Shown here in pieces: positions 44,826-56,028 of a DNA stretch of 64,000 nucleotides (its first letter is position 1; the number at the start of each line of letters is the position of its first letter). The stretch covers positions 1,791,267-1,855,266 of the forward strand of contig NC_088242.1 of the NCBI RefSeq assembly GCF_036934945.1, given 5' to 3'. The notes beneath the pieces were generated by a model. The model worked only from the letters and a program-made list of their open reading frames with translations. It did not search any database and was not told the DNA's origin. The translations under genes and the position numbers were made by a program. The stretch is from Oncorhynchus masou masou. Taxonomy: Eukaryota; Chordata; Actinopteri; Salmoniformes; Salmonidae.

Positions 44826-46740
44826 TAACAGTAACAGTAGCAGTAACAGTAACAGTAACAGTAACAGTAGCAGTAACAGTAACAGTAACAGTAGCAGTAA
44901 CAGTAGCAGTAACAGTAGCAGTAACAGTAACAGTAGCAGTAACAGTTACAGTAGCAGCAGTAGTAACATTAGCAGCAGTTACAGTAGCAGCAGTAGTAAC
45001 ATTAGCAGCAGTAACAGTAGTAGTAGCAGTAACAGTAACAGGTGCAGTAACAGTAGTAGTAACAGTTACAGTAGCAGCAGTAGTAACATTACTAGCAGTT
45101 ACAGTAGCAGCAGTAGTAACATTAGCAGCAGCAACAGTAACAGTAACAGTAACAGTAACAGTAGCAGTAACAGTAGTAGTAACAGTAGCAGTAGCAGTAA
45201 CAGTAGTAGTAGTAGCAGTAACAGTAACAGTAACAGTAACAGTAACAGTAGCAGTAACAGTAACAGTAGTAGTAACAGTAACAGTAGTAGTAGCAGTAAC
45301 AGTAGTAGTAGCAGTAACAGTAACAGTAACAGTAGCAGTAACAGTAGTAATAACAGTAACAGTAACAGTAACAGTAGTAGTAACAGTAACAGTAGTAGTA
45401 GCAGTAACAGTAACAGTAACAGTAGCAGTAACAGTAGCAGTAACAGTAACAGTAACAGTAACAGTAGCAGTAGTAGTAGCAGTAACAGTAGTAGTAGCAG
45501 TAACAGTAACAGTAACAGTAACAGTAACAGTAACAGTAGTAATAACAGTAACAGTAACAGTAACAGTAGCAGTAACAGTAGTAGTAACAGTAGCAGTAAC
45601 AGTAACAGTAACAGTAACAGTAACAGTAACAGTAACAGTAACAGTAGTAATAACAGTAACAGTAACAGTAACAGTAGTAGTAACAGTAACAGTAGTAGTA
45701 GCAGTAACAGTAACAGTAACAGTAGCAGTAACAGTAGTAGTAGCAGTAACAGTAACAGTAGCAGTAACAGTAGTAGTAACAGTAACAGTAACAGTAACAG
45801 TAGTAGTAACAGTAACAGTAGTAGTAGCAGTAACAGTAACAGTAACAGTAACAGTAGCAGTAGTAGTAGCAGTAACAGTAGTAGTAGCAGTAACAGTAGT
45901 AGTAGCAGCAGTAACAGTAACAGTAGTAGTAACAGTAACAGTAGTAGTAGCAGTAACAGTAACAGTAACAGTAACAGTAGCAGTAGTAGTAGCAGTAACA
46001 GTAGTAGTAGCAGTAACAGTAACAGTAGTAATAACAGTAACAGTAACAGTAACAGTAGCAGTAACAGTAACAGTAACAGTAGCAGTAGCAGTAACAGTAA
46101 CAGTAACAGTAACAGTAGCAGTAGCAGTAACAGTAACAGTAGCAGTAGCAGTAACAGTAACAGTAACAGTAACAGTAACAGTAGCAGTAACAGTAGCAGT
46201 AACAGTAGCAGTAACAGTAACAGTAACAGTAACAGTAGCAGTAACAGTAACAGTAGTAGTAACAGTAACAGTAACAGTAGCAGTAACAGTAGTAGTAGCA
46301 GTAACAGTAACAGTAACAGTAACAGTAGCAGTAACAGTAGCAGTAACAGTAACAGTAGCAGTAACAGTAGTAGTAACAGTAGCAGTAACAGTAACAGTAA
46401 TAGTAACAGTAGCAGTAGTAGTAGCAGTAACAGTAGCAGTAACAGTAACAGTAACAGTAACAGTAGTAGTAGCAGTAGCAGTAACAGTAACAGTAACAGT
46501 AACAGTAATAGTAACAGTAGTAGTAACAGTAGCAGTAACAGTAACAGTAACAGTAACAGTAGTTGTAGCAGTAGCAGTAACAGTAACAGTAACAGTAACA
46601 GTAGCAGTAACAGTAGTAGCAGTAACAGTAACAGTAACAGTAACAGTAATAGTAACAGTAGTAGTAGCAGCAGTAGTAACAGTAACAGTAACCGTAACAG
46701 TAGTAATAGTAGCAGCAGTAACAGTAGCAGCAGTAATAGT
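44826..46740. repeat. AACAGT/AGCAGT compound microsatellite
   Basis: About 1.9 kb of trinucleotide-phased AGT-AAC and AGT-AGC hexamers, with extra AGT triplets and rare AAT, TTA or ATT interruptions near the left end (44945-45125). All frames stay open over hundreds of codons (Ser-Asn, Val-Thr, Cys-Tyr), none of them a gene. It is the reverse complement family of 4083-4584. Confidence 0.98.
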
Positions 46741-46764
46741 GCACCTTAATGTAATTTAACATTC

Positions 46765-47269
46765 AAATCAAAAATCAAATCCAATTTTTATTTGTCACAT
46801 ACACATGTTTAGCAGATGTTAATGCGAGTGTAGCGAAATGCTTGTGCTTCCAGTTTCGACAATGCAGTAATAACCAACAAGTAATCTAACTAACAATTCC
46901 AAAACTAATACCTTATACACAGTGTAAGGGGATAAGGAATATGTACATAAAGATATGAATGAGTGATGGTGCAGAGCAGCATAGGCAAGATACAGTAGAT
47001 GGTATCGAGTACAGTATATACATATGAGATGAGTATGTAAACAAAGTGGCATAATTAAAGTGGCTAGTGATACATGTATTACATAAGGATGCAGTAGATG
47101 ATAGAGTACAGTATATACGTATACATATGAGATGAATAATGTAGGGTATGTAAACATTATATTAGGTAGCATTGTTTAAAGTGGCTAGTGATATATTTTA
47201 CATCCTTTCCCATCAATTCCCATTATTGAAGTTGAGTTGAGTCAGTGTGTTGGCAGCAGCCACTCAATG
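46765..47269 (-). other. LINE 3' UTR with internal tandem duplication
   Basis: Two related segments start at 46993 and 47092 (CAGTAGATG, then ACAGTATATAC, then CATATGAGATGA, then AAAGTGGCTAGTGATA), a period of about 99 bp. The 3' UTR is therefore itself built of a short tandem repeat. The 3' terminus carries ATTTG-type short repeats. Confidence 0.75.
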
Positions 47270-48517
47270 TTAGTGGTTGCTGTTTAACAGTCTGATGACC
47301 TTGAGATAGAAGCTGTTTTTCAGTCTCTCGGTCCCAGCTTTGATGCACCTGTACTGACCTCGCCTTCTGGATGATAGCGGGGTGAACAGGCAGTGGCTCG
47401 GGTGGGTGTTGTCCTTGATGATCTTTATGGCCTTCCTGTAACATCGGGTGGTGTAGGTGTCCTGGAGGGCAGGTAGTTTGCCCCCGGTGATACGTTGTGC
47501 AGACCTCACTACCCTCTGGAGAGCCTTACGGTTGTGGGCGGAGCAGTTGCCGTACCAGGCGGTGATACAGCCCGCCAGGATGCTCTCGATTGTGCATCTG
47601 TAGAAGTTTGTGAGTGTTTTTGGTGACAAGCCAAATTTCTTCAGCCTCCTGAGGTTGAAGAGGCACTGCTGCGCCTTCTTCACGATGCTGTCTGTGTGAG
47701 TGGACCAATTTAGTTTGTCTGTGATGTGTATGCCGAGGAACTTAAAACTTACTACCCTCTCCACTACTGTTCCATCGATGTGGATAGGGGGGTGTTCCCT
47801 CTGCTGTTTCCTGAAGTCCACAATCATCTCCTTAGTTTTGTTGACGTTGAGTGTGAGGTTATTGTCCTGACACCACACTCCGAGGGCCCTCACCCCCTCC
47901 CTGTAGGCCGTCTCGTCGTTATTGGTAATCAAGCCTACCACTGTTGTGTCGTCCGCAAACTTGATGATTGAGTTGGAGGCGTGCGTTGCCGCGCATTCGT
48001 GGGTGAACAGGGAGTACAGGAGAGGGCTCAGAACGCACCCTTGTGGGGCCCCAGTGTTGAGGATCAGCGGGGTGGAGATGTTGTTGCCTACCCTCACCAC
48101 CTGGGGGCGGCCCGTCAGGAAGTCCAGTACCCAGTTGCACAGGGCGGGGTCGAGACCCAGGGTCTCGAGCTTGATGACGAGCTTGGAGGGTAGTATGGTG
48201 TTAAATGCCGAGCTGTAGTCGATGAACAGCATTCTCAAATAGGTATTCCTCTTGTCCAGATGGGTTAGGGCAGTGTGCAGTGTGGTTGAGATTGCGTCGT
48301 CTGTGGACCTATTTGGGCGGTAAGCAAATTGGAGTGGGTCTAGGGTGTCAGGTAGGGTGGAGGTGATATGGTCCTTGACTAGTCTCTCAAAGCACTTCAT
48401 GATGACGGAAGTGAGTGCTACGGGGCGGTAGTCGTTTAGCTCAGTTACCTTAGCTTTCTTGGGAACAGGAACAATGGTGGCCCTCTTGAAGCATGTGGGA
48501 ACAGCAGGGATCAGCAA
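47270..48517 (-). pseudogene. LINE reverse transcriptase (RT and C-terminal domain)
   Basis: A 415-codon open frame. RT landmarks: RPVALTSVIMKCFERLV (31-47), FIDYSSAFNTI with the motif A aspartate at residue 100, TGAPQGCVLSPLLYSL (155-170), FADDTT with the catalytic pair at 189-190, and FKFLGIHI (259-266). The C-terminal part (SIVKKAQQCLFNLRRLKKFG, then WYGNC) is the conserved tail often found mis-annotated in fish gene sets as an AlkB-homologue-8-like domain. All three catalytic aspartates are present and the frame is intact to RLLNSNH and its stop. The upstream RT finger region has been deleted, so the enzyme is incomplete. It overlaps the endonuclease frame by 7 bases. Confidence 0.9.
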
Positions 48518-49467
48518 TGGTCAGCTTTTCCGAACGGGGGGCGGGGCAGGGCCTTATATGTGTCACGGAAGTTAGAATAGCAATGATCCAAGGTTTTGCC
48601 AGCCCTGGTTCCGCAATCGATATGCTGATACATTTTAGGGAGTCTTGTTTTCAGATTAGCCTTGTTAAAATCCACAGCAACAATGAATGCAGCCTCAGGA
48701 TGTATGGATTCCAGTTTGCAAAGAGTCAAATAAAGTTTGTTCAGAGCCATCGATGTGTCTGCTTGGGGGGGGATATATACGGCTGTGATTATAATCGAGG
48801 AGAATTCTCTTGGTAGATAATGCGGTCTACATTGGATTGTGAGGAATTCTAAATCAGGTGAACAGAAGGATTTGAGTTCCTGTATGTTTCTGTGATCACA
48901 CCACGTCTCGTTAGCCATAAGGCATACGCCCCCACTACTCTTCTTACCAGAAAGGTGTTTGTTTCTGTCAGCGCGATGTGTGGAGAAACCCGCTGGCTGC
49001 ACCGCATCTGAGAGCGTCTCTCCAGTGAGCCATGTTTTCGTGAAGCAAAGAACGTTACAGTCTCTGATGTCCCTCTGGAATGCTACCCTTGCTCGGATTT
49101 CATCAACCTTGTTGTCAAGAGATTGGACATTGGCGAGAAGAATGCTAGGAAGTGGGGCACGATGTGCCCGTCTCCGTAGTCTGACCAGAAGACTGCCTCG
49201 TTTCCCTCTTTTACGAAGTCGTTTTTTTGGGTCGCCGGCTGGGATCCATTCCGTTGTCCTGTTTGTAAGGCAGAACACAGGATCCGTTTCGCAAAAGTCA
49301 TATTCTTGGTTGTACTGATGGTGAGTTGACGCTGCTCTTATATTCAGTAGTTCTTCTCGACTGTATGTAATGAAACCTAAGATGACCTGGGGTACTAATG
49401 TAAGAAATAACACGTAAAAAAACAAAAAACTGCTTAGTTTCCTAGGAACGCGAAGCGAGGCGGCCAT
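48511..49467 (-). pseudogene. LINE APE-type endonuclease, truncated
   Basis: Apurinic-type endonuclease that nicks target DNA for priming. The likely start is the ATG at 49467 (MAASLRVPRK). The 14 codons upstream are partly MITE sequence. Numbering from 49509, there is a hydrophobic stretch 25-47, LLANVQSLDNK (124-134), CFTKTWL (155-161), GGVCLMANETWC (193-204), AVYIPPQADT (243-252), VAVDFNKANL (278-287) and GKADHC (327-332) before the stop. The family normally has Glu in the TETWL motif. Here it is Lys 158, and the usual SDH is ADH. With the catalytic Glu lost and the frame ending at a deletion junction, the protein should be inactive. Confidence 0.88.
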
Positions 49468-49494
49468 CTCTGTCGGCGCCGGAAGTATTGTTGT

Positions 49495-49712
49495 TGTGAA
49501 TTGGACCATTTTCCTGTCCTGCTAAGCATTCAAAATGTAATGAGTAGTTTTGGATGTCAGGGATAATGTATGGAGTAAAAAGTACATTATTTTCTTCAGG
49601 AATATAGTAAAGAAAAAGTTGTCAAAAATATAAACAGTGAAGTACAGATACCCTCAAAAAACGACTTAAGTAGTACTTTAACGTAGTTTTACTGAAGTAC
49701 TTTACACCACTG
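49495..49712. mobile_element. hAT-type MITE fragment
   Basis: Contains TGAATTGGACCATTTTCCTG, TGCTAAGCATTCAAAATG, AAAAGTACATTATTTTC and AAGTAGTACTTTAACG, ending GAAGTACTTTACACCACTG. I recall this as one terminal part of a very common teleost MITE whose ends read CAGTGG..AAGTAC. The other end is absent. The LINE 5' end abuts its interior, so the LINE inserted into, or replaced part of, an older MITE. Confidence 0.65.
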
Positions 49713-49898
49713 GGTAACAGATATGTGAATTTATCAAAAAATTATTTGTTTTTGAATTCTTTGTGGATCTGTGTAATCAGAGGGAAATATGTCTCTCTAA
49801 TATGGTCATATATTGGGCAGGAGGTTAGGAAGTGCAGCTCAGTTCCAACCTCATTTTGTGGTCAGTGAGCACATAGCCTGTCTTCTCTTGAGAGCCAT
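49713..49898. mobile_element. Probable fragment of another salmonid dispersed repeat
   Basis: CCTCATTTTGTGGTCAGTGA, GCACATAGCCTGTCTTCTC and TTGAGAGCCATGTCTGCC match, from memory, part of a common salmonid interspersed repeat. The family and its ends are unknown to me. It breaks off at the CT tract. Confidence 0.4.
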
Positions 49899-50400
49899 GT
49901 CTGCCTCTCTCCCCCTCTCTCTCTCCCTCTCCCTCTCTCTTTCCCTCTCTCTCCCTCTCTGTCTCTCTTTCCCTCTCTCTCCTCCTCTCTCCCTCCCTCT
50001 CCCTCTCTCTTTCCCTCTCTCTCTCTCTTGCTCCCTCTCCCTCTCTCTTCCCTCTCTCTCTTGCTCCCTCTCCCTCTGCTCCCTCTCCCTCTCTCTCTCT
50101 CCCTCTCTCTTTTCCTCTCTCTCCCTCTCCCTCTCTCTTCCCTCTCTCTCCCTCTACCTCTCTCTTCCCTCTCTCTTCCCTCCCTCTCCCTCTCTCTTCC
50201 CTCTCTCTCTCTCCCCTCTCCCTCTCCTCTCTCTTCCCTCTCTCTTCCCTCTCCCTTCCCTCTCTCTCCCTCTCCCTCTCCCTCTCTTCCCTCTCTCTCT
50301 CTCCCTCTCCCTCTCTCTTCCCCCTCTCTCTCTCCCTCTCTCTTTTCCTCTCTCTCCCTCTCCCTCTCTCTTCCCTCTCTCTCCCTCTATCTCCTTCTCA
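49899..50400. repeat. Polypyrimidine CCCTCT/CTCTCT tract
   Basis: About 500 bp of pure pyrimidine-type repeats on plus (CTCTCCCTCT and TTCCCTCTCT, with rare G or A). Plus-strand Leu/Ser/Pro frames through it are artefacts. Long mirror-symmetric purine/pyrimidine DNA of this kind can form intramolecular triplexes. Confidence 0.95.
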
Positions 50401-51037
50401 GCTATTCTTTTTTGGCTGAGTATTTATAGAAAATCCCACTGTCACATATAGTTTTACAGAAAGCATGAGCTGGCGTACCCACAGAGAAATGATTTAGTTT
50501 AGAGGTGCTGACTAATGGTGAATAAACTGGAAGCTATATAAATATATATAAATATATAGCAAAAAGAGTCAGACGGCTCTATATACAAACTCCCAGTCAT
50601 TTATTGGGTAAAACACCAACATTTCTCCCTGAAGAAGACGCGGTAAATAACTGAGGGTTTATTTATAGTGTTTGCCACTTTCTTTGTTATTTATGTAGCT
50701 TCCACATACCCATACAGTAGCAGTAGCAGCATATTTCCCTCTATAATTTCATATATGAGTATGTACGTATGCTCTGTTCAGGACAAGTCTAACGGGCACC
50801 AAGGTGATTAATAGATGTTGTGTTCATATTTATTTACTTGATTTACGTTGTTTTGCTAGTTTACTAGCATCCCAAATAGCAACCTAAAATTTCTGTAATT
50901 CTATCATTTCATATTTAGTGCTTTTGACCAGTGGGCATTTTATTACATTTTTTTCTACCCCGCAATTCGATCATTGGAGAGGCCATTATAGCACCTTCAC
51001 TAGTTTACTCCATCACTAGTTTTGCACCTTCTCACAA
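50401..51037. other. Unique/degraded repeat spacer
   Basis: AT-rich with ATATAAATATATATAAATATAT at 50535-50560 (quoted in parts: ATATAAATATAT, ATAAATATATAG). GATTTAGTTTAGAGGTGCTG and ACACCAACATTTCTCC with GAAGAAGACGCGGTAAAT look like pieces of an interspersed repeat that I cannot name. No exon is seen. Confidence 0.4.
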
Positions 51038-51279
51038 TGTAACAGTATAACTTTAGACCGTCCCCTCGCCCATACCCGGGCGCGAACCAGGGACCCTCTG
51101 CACACATCAACAACAGTCACCCACGAAGCATCGTTACCCATCGCTCCACAAAAGCCGCGGCCCTTGCAGAGCAAAGGGGAACTACTACTTCAAGGTCTCA
51201 GAGCAAGTGACGTCACCGATTGAAACGCTATTTAGCGCGCTCCACCGCTAACTAAGCTAGCCGTTTCACATCCGTTACA
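51038..51279 (-). mobile_element. tRNA-derived SINE-like element
   Basis: Bounded by TGTAAC (51038) and GTTACA (51279). On minus it reads TAGCTTAGTTAGCGGTGG, a pol III A-box-like start as in tRNA genes, and CCTGGTTCGCGCCCGGG, matching the B-box GGTTCGANNCC with small changes. The middle part (TTTTGTGGAGCGATGGGTAA) and the whole order match a very common salmonid repeat as I remember it. The inverted TGTAAC/GTTACA ends are unusual for a SINE and could instead mark a MITE carrying tRNA-like sequence. Confidence 0.65.
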
Positions 51280-51852
51280 CTCACCCCCCTTTTGACCTCC
51301 TCCTTTTCCGCAGCAACCAGTGATCCGGGTCAACTGCATCAATAGAACAGTAAGAAGTGGATTAATTGTCATGTATTCATACCACGATCATCTAACGTAA
51401 TTATCCAGTTAGTTGGAAAATTCTCAACCGTGAGGATTGACTTCAAATTAAATGTTTACCGATAATTACGCTCATCAGCAGACGACGCTTCAGCCTAATG
51501 CATCAAATTATTAGCCGGGGACATTATCAACATAAACCTTTAACTTATTCATGGTCTTTTATCAACATTATATGGGAATAATAGGCATTTTATCTACGAA
51601 AATGTAGTCTATTTTTGAACGAAGTAACCATTTTCATTTCACGATAGAAATAAATGTAAAAATACACAGGCTGAGGATCTGGCTTTTGCAAGCGCCAACA
51701 TACCTCTGGAAAAAGTTGCCGATCCCAGAATGCAGGCATTCAGTAAGACATGTCAGGAATGGTAGAAGACTAAACACCTCCATAATAACAGACACATCCA
51801 CTGACACACAAGACCAACGTGGTCTTCTTATGTTGGAGGACAGCAAGGTGAA
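51280..51852. other. Unique spacer, no gene seen
   Basis: Begins with CTCACCCCCCTTTTGACCTC, which often follows the SINE-like element in salmonid DNA (memory only), then AT-rich unique sequence. A 70-codon minus frame (51634-51846) has no recognisable motif. Confidence 0.45.
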
Positions 51853-54800
51853 GATGTTGTTCTAGCTGACAGTGTATTGACAGCTAGGTGAAGATGTTGT
51901 TCTAGCTGACACAGTGTATTGACAGCTAGGTGAAGATGTTAGATGTTGTTCTAGCTGACACAGTGTATTGACAGCTAGGTGAAGACGTTAGATGTTGTTC
52001 TAGCTGACACAGTGTATTGACAGCTAGGTGAAGATGTTAGATGTTGTTCTAGCTGACACAGTGTATTGACAGCTAGGTGAAGATGTTAGATGTTGTTCTA
52101 GCTGACACAGTGTATTGACAGCTAGGTGAAGATGTTAGATGTTGTTCTAGCTGACACAGTGTTTTGACAGCTAGGTGAAGACGTTAGATGTTGTTCTAGC
52201 TGACACAGTGTATTGACAGCTAGGTGAAGATGTTAGATGTTGTTCTAGCTGACACAGTGTATTGACAGCTAGGTGAAGATGTTGTTCTAGCTGACACAGT
52301 GTATTGACAGCTAGGTGAAGATGTTGTTCTAGCTGACACAGTGTATTGACAGCTAGGTGAAGATGTTAGATGTTGTTCTAGCTGACACAGTGTATTGACA
52401 GCTAGGTGAAGATGTTGTTCTAGCTGACACAGTGTATTGACAGCTAGGTGAAGATGTTGTTCTAGCTGACACAGTGTATTGACAGCTAGGTGAAGATGTT
52501 AGATGTTGTTCTAGCTGACACAGTGTATTGACAGCTCGGTGAAGATGTTGTTCTAGCTGACACAGTGTATTGACAGCTAGGTGAAGACGTTAGATGTTGT
52601 TCTAGCTGACACAGTGTATTGACAGCTAGGTGAAGATGTTAGATGTTTTTCTAGCTGACACAGTGTATTGACAGCTAGGTGAAGATGTTAGATGTTGTTC
52701 TAGCTGACACAGTGTATTGACAGCTAGGTGAAGATGTTAGATGTTGTTCTAGCTGACACAGTGTATTGACAGCTAGGTGAAGATGTTAGATGTTGTTCTA
52801 GCTGACACAGTGTATTGACAGCTAGGTGAAGATGTTGTTCTAGTTGACACAGTGTAATGACAGCTAGGTGAAGATGTTAGATGTTGTTCTGGCTGACACA
52901 GTGTATTGACAGCTAGGTGAAAATGTTGTTCTAGCTGACACAGTGTATTGACAGCTAGGTGAAGATGTTGTTCTAGCTGACACAGTGTATTGACAGCTAG
53001 GTGAAGATGTTGTTCTAGCTGACACAGTGTATTGACAGCTAGGTGAAGACGTTAGACGTTGTTCTAGCTGACACAGTGTAATGACAGCTCGGTGAAGATG
53101 TTAGATGTTGTTCTGGCTGACACAGTGTATTGACAGCTAGGTGAAGATGTTGTTCTAGCTGACACAGTGTATTGACAGCTAGGTGAAGACGTTAGACGTT
53201 GTTCTAGCTGACACAGTGTATTGACAGCTAGATGAAGACGTTAGATGTTGTTCTGGCTGACACAGGGTATTGACAGCTAGGTGAAGATGTTAGATGTTGT
53301 TCTCGCTGACACAGTGTATTGACAGCTAGGTGAAGATGTTAGATGTTGTTCTAGCTGACACAGTGTATTGACAGCTCGGTGAAGATGTTAGATGTTGTTC
53401 TGGCTGACACAGTGTATTGACAGCTCGGTGAAGATGTTAGATGTTGTTCTAGCTGACACAGTGTAATGACATCTCGGTGAAGATGTTAGATGTTGTTCTG
53501 GCTGACAGTGTATTGACAGCTAGGTGAAGATGTTAGATGTTGTTCTGGCTGACACAGTGTATTGACAGCTAGGTGAAGATGTTGTTCTAGCTGACACAGT
53601 GTATTGACAGCTAGGTGAAGATGTTAGATGTTGTTCTAGCTGACACAGTGTATTGACAGCTAGGTGAAGACGTTAGATGTTGTTCTAGCTGACACAGTGT
53701 ATTGACAGCTAGGTGAAGATGTTAGATGTTGTTCTAGCTGACACAGTGTATTGACAGCTAGGTGAAGATGTTAGATGTTGTTCTAGCTGACACAGTGTAT
53801 TGACAGCTAGGTGAAGATGTTAGATGTTGTTCTAGCTGACACAGTGTATTGACAGCTAGGTGAAGATGTTAGATGTTGTTCTAGCTGACACAGTGTATTG
53901 ACAGCTAGATGAAGACGTTAGATGTTGTTCTAGCTGACACAGTGTATTGACAGCTAGGTGAAGATGTTAGATGTTGTTCTAGCTGACACAGTGTATTGAC
54001 AGCTAGGTGAAGATGTTAGATGTTGTTCTAGCTGACACAGTGTATTGACAGCTAGGTGAAGATGTTAGATGTTGTTCTAGCTGACACAGTGTTTTGACAG
54101 CTAGGTGAAGACGTTAGATGTTGTTCTAGCTGACACAGTGTATTGACAGCTAGGTGAAGATGTTAGATGTTGTTCTAGCTGACACAGTGTATTGACAGCT
54201 AGGTGAAGATGTTGTTCTAGCTGACACAGTGTATTGACAGCTAGGTGAAGATGTTAGATGTTGTTCTAGCTGACACAGTGTATTGACAGCTAGGTGAAGA
54301 TGTTGTTCTAGCTGACACAGTGTATTGACAGCTAGGTGAAGATGTTGTTCTAGCTGACACAGTGTATTGACAGCTAGGTGAAGATGTTAGATGTTGTTCT
54401 AGCTGACACAGTGTTTTGACAGCTAGGTGAAGATGTTGTTCTAGCTGACACAGTGTATTGACAGCTAGGTGAAGACGTTAGATGTTGTTCTAGCTGACAC
54501 AGTGTATTGACAGCTAGGTGAAGATGTTAGATGTTGTTCTAGCTGACACAGTGTATTGACAGCTAGGTGAAGATGTTAGATGTTGTTCTAGCTGACACAG
54601 TGTATTGACAGCTAGGTGAAGACGTTAGATGTTGTTCTCGCTGACACAGTGTATTGACAGCTAGGTGAAGATGTTAGATGTTGTTCTAGCTGACACAGTG
54701 TATTGACAGCTAGGTGAAGATGTTGTTCTAGTTGACACAGTGTAATGACAGCTAGGTGAAGATGTTAGATGTTGTTCTAGCTGACACAGTGTAATGACAG

Positions 54801-55745
54801 CTCGGTGAAGATGTTGTTCTAGCTGACACAGTGTATTGACAGCTAGGTGAAGATGTTAGATGTTGTTCTAGCTGACACAGTGTATTGACAGCTAGGTGAA
54901 AATGTTGTTCTAGCTGACACAGTGTATTGACAGCTAGGTGAAGATGTTGTTCTAGCTGACACAGTGTATTGAGAGCTAGGTGAAGATGTTGTTCTAGCTG
55001 ACACAGTGTATTGACAGCTAGGTGAAGATGTTAGACGTTGTTCTAGCTGACACAGTGTATTGACAGCTAGGTGAAGATGTTAGATGTTGTTCTCGCTGAC
55101 ACAGTGTATTGACAGCTCGGTGAAGATGTTAGATGTTGTTCTAGCTGACACAGTGTATTGACAGCTAGGTGAAGATGTTAGACGTTGTTCTAGCTGACAC
55201 AGTGTATTGACAGCTAGGTGAAGATGTTAGATGTTGTTCTCGCTGACACAGTGTATTGACAGCTAGGTGAAAATGTTAGATGTTGTTCTGGCTGACACAG
55301 TGTAATGACAGCTCGGTGAAGATGTTAGATGTTGTTCTAGCTGACACAGTGTATTGACAGCTAGGTGAAGATGTTAGACGTTGTTCTAGCTGACACAGTG
55401 TATTGACAGCTAGGTGAAGATGTTAGATGTTGTTCTGGCTGACACAGTGTATTGACAGCTAGGTGAAAATGTTAGACGTTGTTCTAGCTGACACAGTGTA
55501 TTGACAGCTAGGTGAAGATGTTAGATGTTGTTCTGGCTGACACAGTGTATTGACAGCTAGGTGAAGATGTTAGATGTTGTTCTAGCTGACACAGTGTATT
55601 GACAGCTAGGTGAAGATGTTAGATGTTGTTCTGGCTGACACAGTGTATTGACAGCTAGGTGAAAATGTTAGATGTTGTTCTGGCTGACACAGTGTATTGA
55701 CAGCTAGGTGAAGATGTTAGATATTGTTCTAGCTGACACAGGGTA
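51853..55745. repeat. 42/49-bp hairpin-unit minisatellite
   Basis: About 83 units of GACAGCTAGGTGAAGATGTT, AGATGTTGTTCTAGCTGACA, CAGTGTATT (49 bp). The 42-bp form lacks the AGATGTT duplication, so long and short units differ by an internal 7-bp direct repeat. TAGCTG and CAGCTA in each unit are inverted copies around ACACAGTGT, itself palindromic. GATGTT/GACGTT and CTAGG/CTCGG variants are scattered, with older-looking variation in 53040-53520. Confidence 0.97.
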
Positions 55746-56028
55746 TGCCCATCTTCAGAACAGACAACAAAATGTCTATCCTACCCATACAACAGACAAA
55801 GAATACGTTGTGAAATATTGATGTAGTCTTTTATTCAAGCGATATTCTGATTTAGAATGTTTTATATTTTCTAGTTGGATTCATAGTCTCTCCTCCGAAT
55901 TGCCCCGTTTATATAGCCTCCTCTGATCAGGGAATTAAATCTGTTGGATCATGGAAAGTGAGGTGTAGAAACACTGTGGTATTCCCTGCCAAATAACAGG
56001 CTTTGTGTAATTAAGATTAGTTTGCAAT
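55746..56028. other. Unique spacer
   Basis: Non-repetitive AT-rich DNA between two arrays. No exon, RNA gene or recognised element. Confidence 0.55.

Larger units (their letters stand above)
46760..49500 (-). mobile_element. L2/Rex1-like LINE, internally deleted
   Basis: A non-LTR retrotransposon read on the minus strand. The 5' end lies near 49500, with endonuclease ORF (49467-48511), reverse transcriptase ORF (48517-47270), a 3' UTR of about 500 bp, and an AATAAAAATTGGATTTG tail at 46765-46800 with repeated ATTTG. The element is shorter than a full copy because the sequence between endonuclease and RT is missing (junction near 48511-48525). No clear target duplication is visible. Such elements move by target-primed reverse transcription, and this copy should be inactive. 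Confidence 0.9.

Noticed and set aside
45122..46762. Cys/Tyr-rich minus frame as a keratin-associated-like protein
   Set aside because: It is simply one frame of the AACAGT/AGCAGT microsatellite.
47726..49318. Plus-strand frames within the LINE
   Set aside because: They are antisense shadows of the endonuclease and reverse transcriptase frames.
51634..51846. 70-codon minus frame as a small secreted protein
   Set aside because: No conserved motif, splice context or homologue recognised. It is of a length expected by chance in AT-rich DNA.
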